Positions 27,502-37,136 of a stretch of DNA of 64,000 nucleotides are shown in pieces. Source of the DNA: Pararhizobium sp. IMCC21322 (lineage in GTDB: Bacteria; Pseudomonadota; Alphaproteobacteria; Rhizobiales; GCA-2746425). Within the stretch, counting starts at the first letter, position 1. Every line of letters begins with the position of its first letter. A program made the translations under genes and the position numbers. Location: assembly GCF_030758295.1 (NCBI RefSeq), contig NZ_CP132335.1, forward strand, positions 2,084,412 through 2,148,411. The letters are read 5' to 3'. The notes below the pieces were generated by a model. The model worked only from the letters and a program-made list of their open reading frames with translations. It was not told the origin of the DNA and searched no databases.

Positions 27502-28896
27502 ATGGACCACTATGATCTGATTGTGATCGGAAGCGGCCCGGCAGGGCGGCGCGCTGCCATTCAGGCGGCAAAACTTGGAAAAGACGTTCTGGTGGTGGAG
27601 CGCGGTCGACGCGTTGGCGGCGTGTCCGTCCATACTGGCACCATCCCGTCAAAAACCTTGCGCGAAACAGCCCTGAATCTTTCAGGCTGGCGGGAGCGTG
27701 GCTTCTATGGACGTTCTTATCGGGTCAAACAGGATATTTCCGCAGATGATCTGCGCACCCGGCTTCACATCACGCTTGGTCATGAAGTTGAAGTTCTGGA
27801 GCATCAGTTTGCCCGTAATCAGGTGACCACCCTGGCCGGAGAAGCTAAATTTCAGGACGCCAAGACCATCGAAGTGACTGGCGAGGAGGGCGAAATCTTC
27901 CATTTCACCGCCGACTTCTTTCTGCTGGCTGTGGGGACAGTTCCTTTCAAGCCGGATTACGTTCCTTTTGACGGCGTATCGGTGTTTGACAGCGACAGCA
28001 TTCTGGAACTTGGCAAACTGCCACGGTCATTGGCCGTGATTGGGGCCGGTGTCATCGGCATCGAATATGCCACCATTTTCAGCGCACTGGATGTGAATGT
28101 CACTCTGATTGAGCCACGTGACACAATGCTGGACTTCATCGACAAGGAACTGGTCAGCGACTTCACCTATCAGCTCCGCGACAGGGGTGTGGTTCTGCGT
28201 ATGGGCAATGCTGTTACAAAGGTAACGAAACGCGATAATGGCGGCTGCACCATAGAACTGGAAGGTGGTCGGTCGATTCGATCAGAGACCGTATTGTTTG
28301 CGGCCGGGCGCATGGGCGCAACGCCCAATCTCAATCTTGAGGCGGTCGGGCTGGAATGTGACCACCGCGGACGCTTGAAGGTCAATCCTGCAACGTTTCA
28401 GACGGCCGTCCCGCATATCTATGCCGCTGGTGATGTTATCGGCTTCCCAAGTCTTGCTTCCACATCGATGGAACAGGGCCGCATTGCTGCCTGTCATGCC
28501 CTTGAGGTGGAATCTCATGCGCCGCCTGAATTTTTCCCCTATGGCATTTATTCCGTTCCGGAAATTTCAACTGTGGGTTTGACAGAAGAAGAGGTGAAAG
28601 AGCGCGACATCCCGTATGAGGTGGGAATTGCCAGATTCCGCGAAACGTCCAGAGGGCACATTATGGGGTTGGATTCAGGTCTCCTGAAAATGATCTTCTC
28701 TCTCAAGACGAGGCGTTTGCTGGGCTGTCACATCGTGGGTGAGGGGGCAACAGAACTGATCCATATCGGCCAGGCGGTTCTCAACCTTCAGGGAACGCTG
28801 GACTATTTTGTCGAGAACGCATTCAATTATCCAACCCTTGCCGAGGCCTACAAGATCGCGGCACTGGATGCCTGGAACCGTATGCAATCCGAATGA
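27502..28896 (+). CDS. sthA: soluble pyridine nucleotide transhydrogenase (Si-specific)
   Basis: A 464-residue flavoprotein that equilibrates NADH and NADPH pools. The FAD-binding GSGPAGRRAAIQAAKLG is at the N-terminus and the NAD(P)-binding fold at AVIGAGVIGIEYATIF. The redox-active CxxxxC of dihydrolipoamide dehydrogenases is absent: the position reads GGVSVHTGTIPSKTLRE, which is characteristic of SthA. The C-terminal dimerisation domain follows LGCHIVGEGATELIHIG. Its TGA overlaps the ATG of the next gene. Confidence 0.93.
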   Translation: MDHYDLIVIGSGPAGRRAAIQAAKLGKDVLVVERGRRVGGVSVHTGTIPSKTLRETALNLSGWRERGFYGRSYRVKQDISADDLRTRLHITLGHEVEVLEHQFARNQVTTLAGEAKFQDAKTIEVTGEEGEIFHFTADFFLLAVGTVPFKPDYVPFDGVSVFDSDSILELGKLPRSLAVIGAGVIGIEYATIFSALDVNVTLIEPRDTMLDFIDKELVSDFTYQLRDRGVVLRMGNAVTKVTKRDNGGCTIELEGGRSIRSETVLFAAGRMGATPNLNLEAVGLECDHRGRLKVNPATFQTAVPHIYAAGDVIGFPSLASTSMEQGRIAACHALEVESHAPPEFFPYGIYSVPEISTVGLTEEEVKERDIPYEVGIARFRETSRGHIMGLDSGLLKMIFSLKTRRLLGCHIVGEGATELIHIGQAVLNLQGTLDYFVENAFNYPTLAEAYKIAALDAWNRMQSE

Positions 28897-29543
28897 TGGA
28901 CATAGCCGTTGTCAAGGATATTGATCTTCAGGTGGCGTTTGATCTGCTCGCCCTGATAGGGACGGCTGTGTTTGCTATCAGCGGTGCATTGCTCGGTCTG
29001 CGCAATCGCATGGACATTGTTGGTGTTTCTTTTGTGGCCACGGTTACGGGCGTTGGCGGCGGCACCCTGCGGGATTTGCTGCTGGGCGCAACACCGGTCA
29101 GTTGGGTTGAACGCCCAATTGAAATTGCCATCTGCATTATCTGTGCAGTGGTGGTGAGCCTGTTCAATACAAAGATGCTCGGCCGTCGTATGCAGTGGTT
29201 GCTTTATGCTGATGCGGCCGGACTGGCCCTGTTCTGTGTGCTGGGAGCCGCAAAGGCAGAAGAGGCCGGCGCGCATGCGATGGTGGCGATCCTATTTGGG
29301 GCCATGAGCGCCAGTTTCGGCGGCCTGTTGCGAGACGTCATCTGCAATGAAGCTCCGATCATCATGCGCAAGGAAATCTATATCACAGCCGCTCTGGCAG
29401 GCGCGGCTGTTTATGTCCTGCTGCCAGCCTCAATAGGGTTTGATATCCGTGCCTTGGCCGGATTAACGGTTGCCTTGGTGTTGCGCATATCGGCCATTCG
29501 CTATGGCTGGAACCTGCCCTTTCCAAAATATGACGACGAATAG
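28893..29543 (+). CDS. trimeric intracellular cation channel (TRIC) family protein
   Basis: A 216-residue membrane protein with seven predicted helices in two homologous halves. Each half carries a glycine-rich signature: VTGVGGGTLRDLLLG near residue 52 and SASFGGLLRDVICNE near residue 138. Prokaryotic members (formerly UPF0126, YicG) form homotrimeric potassium-permeable channels. Translation is coupled to sthA (ATGA overlap). It ends three bases from the stop codon of the convergent FAD-linked dehydrogenase gene. Confidence 0.9.
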   Translation: MMDIAVVKDIDLQVAFDLLALIGTAVFAISGALLGLRNRMDIVGVSFVATVTGVGGGTLRDLLLGATPVSWVERPIEIAICIICAVVVSLFNTKMLGRRMQWLLYADAAGLALFCVLGAAKAEEAGAHAMVAILFGAMSASFGGLLRDVICNEAPIIMRKEIYITAALAGAAVYVLLPASIGFDIRALAGLTVALVLRISAIRYGWNLPFPKYDDE

Positions 29544-29546
29544 TTG

Positions 29547-30947
29547 CTACGGCAGCAAAGCACCGGGATTGAACACGCCATCAGGATCGAGTGTGCGTTT
29601 CATCTGGCGCATCATGTCCAGTTCCACATCCGATTTGATATGAGGCATCAGTTTTGCCTTCAGCCGCCCAATGCCGTGTTCGGCAGAGACAGAGCCGCCA
29701 TATGCCGCAACAATGTCATGGACCACGGTGTTGACCCGATCCCACTCAGCCAGAAAGGCGTCCTTGTCGGCACCGATGGGCTGGCTGACATTGAAGTGAA
29801 TGTTGCCATCACCAAGATGCCCAAACGGCACGGGACGACAATTCGGGATCGTGGCCTTAACGGCAGCGCTGGCTTCCAGAATGAAATCAGGCATTTTCGA
29901 AACCGGGACAGAAACGTCATGCTTGATTGAGCCGCCCTCAAATTTCTGGACTTCTGACATGGCATGCCGCAAGCGCCAGAAAGCATCCTGTTGGGCAAGG
30001 GAATTGGCAAGCACCGCATCATTGACATGGCCTGCGTCGAAAGCCGTTTCGAAGGCCTCGGCCATAAGCGCTTCAGCTTCGGCATCCGAGCGACCGCTGG
30101 AAATCTCAATCACAGCATACCACGGATGCTCGCCCTCTAATGGGTCACGTGCACCCTCAAGGTGGCGATATGTATACTCCATCCCGATCCGCGGAATGAG
30201 CTCAAACCCGGTGAGATTTGAGCCAGCCAACCCTTGCGCAATATTCAGTGTTGCAAGGGCTGCATGAGGGGACTCAAAGCCCATAAAGGCAACTTGTTTG
30301 CCTTTCGGTTTGGGGAAAAGTTTCAGTGTAGCGGCTGTTACAAGACCCAAAGTGCCTTCTGCGCCGATGAATAATTGTTTCAGGTCGTAACCTGTGTTGT
30401 TCTTTCGCAAGGCACGCAGTCCGTTCCAGATGCGCCCATCGGCAAGAACCACTTCAAGTCCGAGCACCAGATCGCGCGTATTTCCATAGGCCAGAACACC
30501 CGTGCCGCCCGCATTGCTGGAGATATTCCCGCCAATCTGGCACGAGCCCTGTGAGCCCAGCGACAGTGGAAAAAACCGATCCGCATCCGAAGCTGCCTGT
30601 TGAATACGCTCCAGCACAACGCCTGCTTCCACGGTGATTGAATTGCCCTCTGAATCGAGGTTTCGTATGGCGTTAAGTCTGTCTGTAGACAGGATAATAT
30701 GGTTTTTTTCATCGTCGGGCATTTGCCCGCCAACAAGCCCGGTATTGCCGCCCTGTGGAATGATTTTCAGCCCGTGAGAGCAAGCCAGCTTCACGGCATC
30801 ACTGACTTCCTGTGTTGTTGAGGGTCGAACTACCGCAAGTGCCTTGCCTTGGTAAAGGCCGCGCCATTCGCGCAAATAGGGTTGCATGTCATCTTGATTG
30901 CTCAGCACGGCATTGGCGCCAAGCGCGTTTTTGAATTCTGAAAGCAT
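29547..30947 (-). CDS. FAD-binding D-2-hydroxyacid (D-2-hydroxyglutarate type) dehydrogenase
   Basis: A 466-residue flavoprotein of the vanillyl-alcohol-oxidase/GlcD superfamily. The PCMH-type FAD domain shows VVRPSTTQEVSDAV and IPQGGNTGLVGGQMP; the C-terminal substrate domain has PFGHLGDGNIHFNVSQP and AEHGIGRLK. These patterns match D-2-hydroxyglutarate dehydrogenase. That enzyme also removes hydroxyglutarate formed by SerA in serine synthesis, which would fit serB at the left of the window, but this link is inference. D-lactate dehydrogenase is an alternative. Divergent from fabI. Confidence 0.87.
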   Translation of the reverse strand: MLSEFKNALGANAVLSNQDDMQPYLREWRGLYQGKALAVVRPSTTQEVSDAVKLACSHGLKIIPQGGNTGLVGGQMPDDEKNHIILSTDRLNAIRNLDSEGNSITVEAGVVLERIQQAASDADRFFPLSLGSQGSCQIGGNISSNAGGTGVLAYGNTRDLVLGLEVVLADGRIWNGLRALRKNNTGYDLKQLFIGAEGTLGLVTAATLKLFPKPKGKQVAFMGFESPHAALATLNIAQGLAGSNLTGFELIPRIGMEYTYRHLEGARDPLEGEHPWYAVIEISSGRSDAEAEALMAEAFETAFDAGHVNDAVLANSLAQQDAFWRLRHAMSEVQKFEGGSIKHDVSVPVSKMPDFILEASAAVKATIPNCRPVPFGHLGDGNIHFNVSQPIGADKDAFLAEWDRVNTVVHDIVAAYGGSVSAEHGIGRLKAKLMPHIKSDVELDMMRQMKRTLDPDGVFNPGALLP

Positions 30948-31122
30948 GAAATTGGTTTCTTAAGGCCTGACTGTGTGTTGCATCTGCTTGAAGCTGCTAA
31001 GCGCTTGTGGCATAAGCCGCCTCGATCCAGAGTCCGATCCCGGACCCTGAACACAGACCCCGACGCCACAGACTTTGCCCCACCCGGCGGCCTGCTTGCA
31101 AGAATAATCAAGGACGTTTTCA

Positions 31123-31956
31123 ATGGCTGACGAATTTGCCAATCTTACCGGTAACATCATGAAGGGCAAAAAAGGCCTCATCATGGGGCTTGCCAACAAT
31201 CGCTCCATTGCCTGGGGAATTGCCAAAGCTTGTCATGAACAGGGCGCGGATCTGGCATTTACCTATCAGGGCGATGCGCTGAAAAAGCGGGTTGAGCCAT
31301 TGGTAGCGGAATTGGGCGGCCATGTTGCGGGCCATTGCGATGTGACGGACACGGCGACCATCGACGCCGTCTTTGCCGATTTGGAACAACATTGGGGCAA
31401 GCTCGACTTTGTCGTGCATGCCATCGCCTTTTCCGACAAGGCAGAATTGACCGGGCGCTATGTAGATACATCCGAAGCAAATTTTCAGAAGACAATGCTC
31501 ATTTCGGTTTACTCGCTGACGGCTGTCACACAACGAGCAGAAAAGCTGATGACCGATGGCGGGTCAATTTTGACGCTGACCTATTTCGGCGCTGAAAAAG
31601 TTATGCCGCATTACAATGTCATGGGCGTTGCCAAAGCTGGACTGGAAGCATCTGTGCGTTATCTGGCCGTTGATCTCGGCCCCAAGAAAATCCGTGTAAA
31701 TGCATTGTCTGCTGGCCCAATCAAGACATTGGCTGCCTCCGGCATTGGTGATTTCCGCTATATCCTGGACTGGAATGAAAACAATTCGCCCCTGCGCCAG
31801 ACAGTGACAACTGATCAGGTTGGTCGCTCCGCCTTTTATCTGCTGTCTGATCTCAGCAGTGGGGTTACCGGAGAGGTTCACCATGTGGATTCCGGATACC
31901 ACGTCGTTGGCATGAAAGCCGTCGATGCGCCTGATATTGTTGTAAACAAGAAGTAG
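31123..31956 (+). CDS. fabI: enoyl-[acyl-carrier-protein] reductase (NADH) FabI
   Basis: FabI carries out the last reduction in fatty acid elongation. The 277-residue protein has the FabI-specific cofactor motif GLANNRSIAWGIAKA, the catalytic YxxxxxxK in TYFGAEKVMPHYNVMGVAKA (Tyr and Lys in the second half, as YNVMGVAK), and IKTLAASGIGDF in the substrate loop. The ATG at 31123 is preferred. It heads a string fabI-histidine phosphatase-aroC-ribB, an arrangement I recall from Hyphomicrobiales. Confidence 0.95.
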   Translation: MADEFANLTGNIMKGKKGLIMGLANNRSIAWGIAKACHEQGADLAFTYQGDALKKRVEPLVAELGGHVAGHCDVTDTATIDAVFADLEQHWGKLDFVVHAIAFSDKAELTGRYVDTSEANFQKTMLISVYSLTAVTQRAEKLMTDGGSILTLTYFGAEKVMPHYNVMGVAKAGLEASVRYLAVDLGPKKIRVNALSAGPIKTLAASGIGDFRYILDWNENNSPLRQTVTTDQVGRSAFYLLSDLSSGVTGEVHHVDSGYHVVGMKAVDAPDIVVNKK

Positions 31957-31963
31957 CCACACA

Positions 31964-32542
31964 GTGAAACACACGATTTACTTTGTCCGCCATGGTCAGA
32001 CGGACTGGAACCATGTTGGCCGCTTTCAGGGCCAGATGGACATTCCGCTCAATGACACAGGACGTGATCAGGCACGGCGCAATGGACGCGCTCTGAAAGA
32101 TCATTTGTCCTCATTCGATTTGCCATTTCTGGCAAGCCCTATGTCGCGGACCAGCGAAACCATGGAATTGCTGCGCGGTGAAATGGGATTGCCACCGACC
32201 GATTACGCCACCGATGACCGATTGAAGGAAATTGGCTTTGGTAAGTTTGAAGGTCTCACGGCAGCGGAGATTGACGAACAGCATGCGGATCTGGAATCCG
32301 AGCGGAGACGTGATAAATTCCATTTTGCACCGCCTGGAGGCGAAAGCTACGCGATGCTGACAGAGCGTGTGCGCGGCGTCATTGAGTCCATCGACAGGGA
32401 TATCGTGATTGTCTCCCACGGCGGCGTTAGTCGCGCAGTGCGCGGTATTTTGCAAAATCTTTCGGGCGACGAAGTTCTGGCTCTGCCAACCCCGCAGGAT
32501 CAGGTGATGAAGCTTGTTGATGGGCGTGTCCTGCTGGTCTAG
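31964..32542 (+). CDS. histidine phosphatase family protein (phosphoglycerate mutase-like)
   Basis: A 192-residue branch-1 histidine phosphatase. YFVRHGQTDWN at the N-terminus carries the phospho-accepting His of the RHG motif; a second His is in IVIVSHGGVSRAVRG. The protein is shorter than cofactor-dependent phosphoglycerate mutases and is more likely a phosphatase of unknown substrate. It starts at a GTG seven bases after the fabI stop and is probably cotranscribed. Confidence 0.87.
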   Translation: MKHTIYFVRHGQTDWNHVGRFQGQMDIPLNDTGRDQARRNGRALKDHLSSFDLPFLASPMSRTSETMELLRGEMGLPPTDYATDDRLKEIGFGKFEGLTAAEIDEQHADLESERRRDKFHFAPPGGESYAMLTERVRGVIESIDRDIVIVSHGGVSRAVRGILQNLSGDEVLALPTPQDQVMKLVDGRVLLV

Positions 32543-32626
32543 CAGAACATCAAATCCAACGTTGTGTTTGACCCAAACGCTGCACTCACTTAAACACCGG
32601 TCACCAGCAATTAGTGGCGTACTCTC

Positions 32627-33715
32627 ATGTCTCACAACAGTTTTGGCCATCTCTTCCGCGTCACCACATGGGGCGAAAGCCACGGCCCGGCACTGGGCTG
32701 TGTGGTGGATGGATGTCCGCCCCGTCTGCCGATTTCCGAAGAAATGATCCAGCAATGGATGGAAAAGCGCCGTCCCGGCCAATCACGCTTCACCACACAG
32801 CGCAAAGAACCGGATCAGGTGCGCATTCTGTCCGGTGTTTTCCCAGATGAGGAAACCGGCACATTGCTGACAACCGGCACGCCGATCTCGCTGATGATCG
32901 AGAATGTAGATCAGCGCTCAAAAGATTATTCTGAAATCAAGGAACGCTATCGTCCCGGTCATGCTGATTTCACCTATGATTCCAAATATGGCATCCGCGA
33001 CTATCGCGGCGGTGGGCGCTCATCAGCACGCGAGACAGCTGCGCGCGTTGCGGCAGGAGCCATTGCCCGTCAGGTCATCAACCCGATGCGTGTGCGCGGC
33101 GCTCTGGTGCAGATCGGAGACATTGCGGTCGACCGGGATCGCTGGAACTGGGATGAAGTCGACAACAATCCATTCTTCTGTCCCGATCCCGTTATTGCTA
33201 AGGAATGGGAAACCTATCTGGATGGAATTCGCAAGGCGGGTTCCAGTGTCGGTGCCATCATCGAAGTGGTCGCGGATCAGGTGCCGGTTGGCCTTGGCGC
33301 GCCGGTCTACGGCAAGCTGGATCAGGATATTGCTTCCGCCTTCATGTCGATCAACGCGGTAAAGGGTGTGGAAATTGGCAATGGCTTTGAGGCCGCCCGC
33401 TTAAGTGGTGAGGACAATGCCGACGAAATGCGCATGGGAGACGATGGCAAACCCGTCTTTTTGTCCAACAAGGCAGGCGGCATTCTGGGTGGCATTTCCT
33501 CCGGCGAGCCGGTTGTGGCGCGCTTTGCAGTGAAACCGACCTCTTCCATTTTGACAACGCGCAAAAGTGTGACCCGAAGTGGTGAGGAAGTTGATGTGCG
33601 CACCAAGGGGCGGCATGACCCGTGCGTCGGTATCCGCGCCGTGCCGATTGGCGAGGCGATGACGGCCTGTGTTCTGGCCGACCATTTTCTGCGTCACCGT
33701 GGACAGAATGGCTGA
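32627..33715 (+). CDS. aroC: chorismate synthase
   Basis: AroC converts EPSP to chorismate, the last common step of aromatic amino acid synthesis, using reduced FMN. The 362-residue protein starts [20 protein letters not shown], and has [16 protein letters not shown] near residue 130 and the C-terminal signature [17 protein letters not shown]. It is complete and of normal length. Its last eight bases overlap the start of the ribB-like gene. Confidence 0.96.
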   Translation: MSHNSFGHLFRVTTWGESHGPALGCVVDGCPPRLPISEEMIQQWMEKRRPGQSRFTTQRKEPDQVRILSGVFPDEETGTLLTTGTPISLMIENVDQRSKDYSEIKERYRPGHADFTYDSKYGIRDYRGGGRSSARETAARVAAGAIARQVINPMRVRGALVQIGDIAVDRDRWNWDEVDNNPFFCPDPVIAKEWETYLDGIRKAGSSVGAIIEVVADQVPVGLGAPVYGKLDQDIASAFMSINAVKGVEIGNGFEAARLSGEDNADEMRMGDDGKPVFLSNKAGGILGGISSGEPVVARFAVKPTSSILTTRKSVTRSGEEVDVRTKGRHDPCVGIRAVPIGEAMTACVLADHFLRHRGQNG

Positions 33716-34841
33716 CATCATGACAGACTCAAATCTGCGCGTTCGGCAGGCCATTGAGGCTTTCAAAGCCGGTGAAATGGTTGTGGTCACCGATGATGAT
33801 GATCGCGAAAACGAAGGCGATCTGATTGTTGCGGCGGTGCATTGTACGCCGGAAAACATGGCGTTTATTGTGCGCTACACCAGCGGTATTGTTTGTGCGC
33901 CGCTGAGCCGTTCGCAAGCTGAGCGCCTTCAGTTGCAGCCGATGGTCGCGAATAATGATGCGCCGCACAGCACTGCATTTACGGTGTCGGTTGATTACCG
34001 CCACGATACGACCACCGGTATTTCGGCGGCAGAGCGGTGCTCGACAGTGCGCGCACTGGCCAATCCGAATGTCGGCGCAGTCGACTTTGTGCGCCCGGGT
34101 CATATTTTTCCTCTGGTTGCCAAGGAAGGCGGTGTTCTGACACGGTCTGGTCACACAGAAGCCGCCGTCGATTTGTGCCAGCTTGCTGATTTGCCGCCAG
34201 TGGGGGTTATCTCCGAACTGGTCAATGATGATGGCACAGTAAAGCGCGGCGCTGCGGTTGCGGCGTTTGCCGAAGAGCACGGTCTTAAATCAATTTCCGT
34301 GGCCGATCTGATTACCTTCCGCCAACGACGGGATAAATTGGTGGAGCGCGTGGGTGAGCGCCACATTCAGACAAGTTTTGGCGAGGCGCGCGCCATTTCC
34401 TACCGCACACCATTTGATCCCATGCAACATCTGGCTCTGGTCTTTGGTAATATCCATGACGGCGCGCCGGTGCCGGTGCGTCTTCACATGGAAGACATTC
34501 TGGGTGACGTTTTCGGGGCCAATTCGACCCTCAAGACGGGAGCAGCCTCAATTGCGGAAGAAGGCAGGGGCATCATTGTCTATCTGCGTGAAGGCGGTGC
34601 AGGTGTGACGTCGGATTCAGAACGCGAGTTACGTGGCCCCACGCTTTCCCCGGATGAAGAGGAAGCCCACGGATCGACCCAAAGCCGCGAAGAGGCCTGG
34701 CGTGAGATCGGCCTGGGCGCGCAGATATTGCGTGATCTGGATGTGTCCAATATTCGACTGCTGGCCTCCCGAAAACGCCACTATGTGGGCCTCAAGGGAT
34801 TTGGGATTACGATCTCAGAGACCGACATTCTCGACGTTTGA
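33708..34841 (+). CDS. ribB: 3,4-dihydroxy-2-butanone-4-phosphate synthase fused to a degenerate GTP cyclohydrolase II-like domain
   Basis: The N-terminal 205 residues are an intact RibB domain of riboflavin synthesis: [16 protein letters not shown] binds metal and substrate, and [17 protein letters not shown] is the second signature. The C-terminal domain has the GTP cyclohydrolase II fold in outline ([22 protein letters not shown]) but lacks the three zinc cysteines expected after DVFG (reads GANSTLKTG). It is therefore unlikely to act on GTP; such hybrids have been called RibBX. The frame opens at 33669; ATG 33708 gives MADIMTDSN and overlaps aroC; 33720 is possible. The 377-residue gene's 3' end overlaps the convergent MFS gene by 27 bp. 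Confidence 0.9.
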   Translation: MADIMTDSNLRVRQAIEAFKAGEMVVVTDDDDRENEGDLIVAAVHCTPENMAFIVRYTSGIVCAPLSRSQAERLQLQPMVANNDAPHSTAFTVSVDYRHDTTTGISAAERCSTVRALANPNVGAVDFVRPGHIFPLVAKEGGVLTRSGHTEAAVDLCQLADLPPVGVISELVNDDGTVKRGAAVAAFAEEHGLKSISVADLITFRQRRDKLVERVGERHIQTSFGEARAISYRTPFDPMQHLALVFGNIHDGAPVPVRLHMEDILGDVFGANSTLKTGAASIAEEGRGIIVYLREGGAGVTSDSERELRGPTLSPDEEEAHGSTQSREEAWREIGLGAQILRDLDVSNIRLLASRKRHYVGLKGFGITISETDILDV

Positions 34842-36023
34842 CGCTGTCACGGGACGCACCACAAAGCGCGTCAGGATAAAGGCAATGATCGAGCAGATGG
34901 CAATTGCAATCACCATGGGTGTTGCAGTTCCATCGAAAAATGGCCCGGCCACCATCACAGCCACACCACCTGCCACCATTTGCAGAGTGCCTCCAAGTGA
35001 GGATGCCAGTCCGGCGATTTCACCATGCTCTTCCAGCGCCATGACCATGGTCGTGGGGAACACCAGACCGAGACATGCATTTGCCAAAAACAGCAACCCG
35101 ATAATGACGGGCAGTGTTCCAAAACCGGCAAGGGTCAGGATCAGCAGAAGGGTGGAGAACAGCATAAACCCAGTCACAGCGCCCGAAACTGTGCGGATCA
35201 TGCCGAACCGCTCGCCAAAGGGGGCTGCCAATTGGGAGGCTGCGAAAAATCCAACGGCGTTCGCTGCAAAGGCCAGGCTGAACTGGACAGGGCTCATGCC
35301 AAACTGGCCGGTATAGACGAACGAGGCGCTGGCAATGAAGACGAAGAAACTGGCAAGGCCAAAACCGCCGATGAGTGTCAGCATCATGAAGCCACGATCC
35401 AGAAACAGGGTTTTGGTGCCCGTCGCAAGATTTTTCAAATTCACCGGGACACGATGTTCCTTTGCCAGTGTTTCCGGTTGCAAAAATGCGGTCATCAAAA
35501 GGCTGAGAACCGCCGCGCCGCAGAGGATCGCAAATATGGACCGCCAATTGCCGATGTAGATCACGCCGCTGCCAGCCAGTGGGGCAAGCATGGGCGATAT
35601 GCTGATGACCAGCATGATCAGCGCCATCAAGCGGGTCGCTTCCGCACCAGTATGCAAATCGCGGATGATCGCGCGTGGTATCACCATGACGACCGCAGCA
35701 CCCAGACCCTGCACAAAACGAAACGCTATCAGCGTCTCAATCGACGGGGCAAAGGTGCAGCCGAGGGAGCCAGCTATGAAAATGGAAAGGCCTATATAGA
35801 GCGGCGGCTTGCGCCCGACCTGGTCGGCCAGGGGGCCATAAACCAGTTGTGCCAGGCCAAACGCGATAAAATAGGCTGTCAGCGTCATCTGGGCGCCGGC
35901 AATTGTGCTACCAAGATCGGCCGCCACATTTGGCAATGCAGGTAAATACATGTCGATTGCAAATGGGCCTACTGCTGACAAGAGGCCAAGAATTGCTGCT
36001 GAACGAAAGAGTCCACTGGACAT
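34815..36023 (-). CDS. Bcr/CflA family multidrug efflux MFS transporter
   Basis: A 402-residue, 12-helix drug:proton antiporter. GPFAIDMYLPALPNVAADLG in the first helix and the loop GPLADQVGRKPPLYIGL after helix 2 are Bcr/CflA hallmarks, and GLGAAVVMVIPRAIIRDLH is the family motif in helix 4-5. The ATG at 36023 has AAAAAGG nine bases upstream and is preferred to a TTG at 36041. Substrate cannot be predicted from sequence. Its 3' end overlaps the ribB-like gene on the other strand. Confidence 0.92.
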   Translation of the reverse strand: MSSGLFRSAAILGLLSAVGPFAIDMYLPALPNVAADLGSTIAGAQMTLTAYFIAFGLAQLVYGPLADQVGRKPPLYIGLSIFIAGSLGCTFAPSIETLIAFRFVQGLGAAVVMVIPRAIIRDLHTGAEATRLMALIMLVISISPMLAPLAGSGVIYIGNWRSIFAILCGAAVLSLLMTAFLQPETLAKEHRVPVNLKNLATGTKTLFLDRGFMMLTLIGGFGLASFFVFIASASFVYTGQFGMSPVQFSLAFAANAVGFFAASQLAAPFGERFGMIRTVSGAVTGFMLFSTLLLILTLAGFGTLPVIIGLLFLANACLGLVFPTTMVMALEEHGEIAGLASSLGGTLQMVAGGVAVMVAGPFFDGTATPMVIAIAICSIIAFILTRFVVRPVTASNVENVGL

Positions 36024-36130
36024 GGCTAAAGCCTTTTTCAAAGTCGGACACAGAAACGGCGCACATTAAGCGCGCCGTCCTATACCGGTTTTAGAGTTGG
36101 CCTGTCACATCAATAATGATGGGCGAGTGA

Positions 36131-36898
36131 TCAACTCTTCTGATCACGGGCCTTTTTGATGCTGTCACCCAGCTGATCTTTGCCAACCGCGCCAAACAGA
36201 ACCTGGTCACCAACCACATAGGATGGTGTACCGGTCAGGCCCAACGCATCTGCCAGCATATAGACTTCCTGAATGGTCTCGGCAGCCCGATCAGTTTGGG
36301 TGGCAGCCTCCAGTGTGGCACCATCAATTCCGAGGCTGGTTGCAACCCGCATTGCCTTGGCAGCATTTGCCTGACCTGGCCCAAGCAGCAGTTGCAGATG
36401 AAACTCTTCAAACTTCTCAGGGGCCAATTCACTCACAGCAATGCTGACACGGGCAGCTTCAACCGATCCTTCCCCAAGAACAGGGAATTCTTTTAAAACA
36501 AAGCGCAGATTGGGATCCGTTTCCAAAAGCGCCAACATATCCGTATGGGCTCGTTTGCAGAAGCCACAATTATAGTCAAAGAACTCCACCATGGTTACAT
36601 CACCATCGGGGTTCCCCAGAACAACCTGATTGGGGGAATCGAAAATCTGTGCCTGCATGTTGGCGACGGCTTCAGTCCGCGCAGCTTCAGCCATCTGTTT
36701 CTGGCGCGACTCCAGCATATTTAATGCTTCTGCGATGATTTCCGGATTTTCAAGAAGATAGTCGCGCACGATAGACCGAATCTCATCCTGTTGCGCTTCA
36801 GGAAAACTCTGCGCTGATACAGGCACCGCGAGCGGCACAAGCAGAACTGCAGGCATGATAATGCGTGCCAGGCGGGAGAGTGTCAGTTTCAAAGGCAT
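36131..36898 (-). CDS. DsbA family thiol:disulfide protein
   Basis: A 255-residue periplasmic protein. The ATG at 36898 gives a typical signal sequence (MPLKLTLSRL to VPVSAQS); the frame opening at 37012 would not. After the signal comes a helical, charged segment of about 60 residues (EIRSIVRDYLLENPEIIAEAL and a Gln/Ala-rich helix) that may mediate oligomerisation as in ScsC-type proteins, then a thioredoxin fold with active site FFDYNCGFCKRAH and the cis-Pro loop GLTGTPSYVVGD. Likely an oxidase or isomerase of disulfides; which one is not decidable here. Confidence 0.9.
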   Translation of the reverse strand: MPLKLTLSRLARIIMPAVLLVPLAVPVSAQSFPEAQQDEIRSIVRDYLLENPEIIAEALNMLESRQKQMAEAARTEAVANMQAQIFDSPNQVVLGNPDGDVTMVEFFDYNCGFCKRAHTDMLALLETDPNLRFVLKEFPVLGEGSVEAARVSIAVSELAPEKFEEFHLQLLLGPGQANAAKAMRVATSLGIDGATLEAATQTDRAAETIQEVYMLADALGLTGTPSYVVGDQVLFGAVGKDQLGDSIKKARDQKS

Positions 36899-37136
36899 TG
36901 TATTGTTCCTAATGCAAAGTGATTGGCTTGAACGGTGCCGGGCCAAATGCTCGAACGAGTAGTTGGCGAGACTGTAGCAAACCAAATACCAAATTTTTGC
37001 TAAGGTCAGCAATTATGCTTGTCGCTTACGCCCGATACGCCCGATTAGTTGGTACTGAAATATGAGTTAGTCTAGATTTCCAGCCCGTGCCGGTCAAATA
37101 ACGCTTTTGTCATGGAAGCCCGCAATTTCCGCGCAA

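Noticed and set aside
35025-35945. A 306-codon plus-strand open frame
   Set aside because: It is antisense to the MFS transporter gene, with Lys/Gln/His-rich low-complexity translation.
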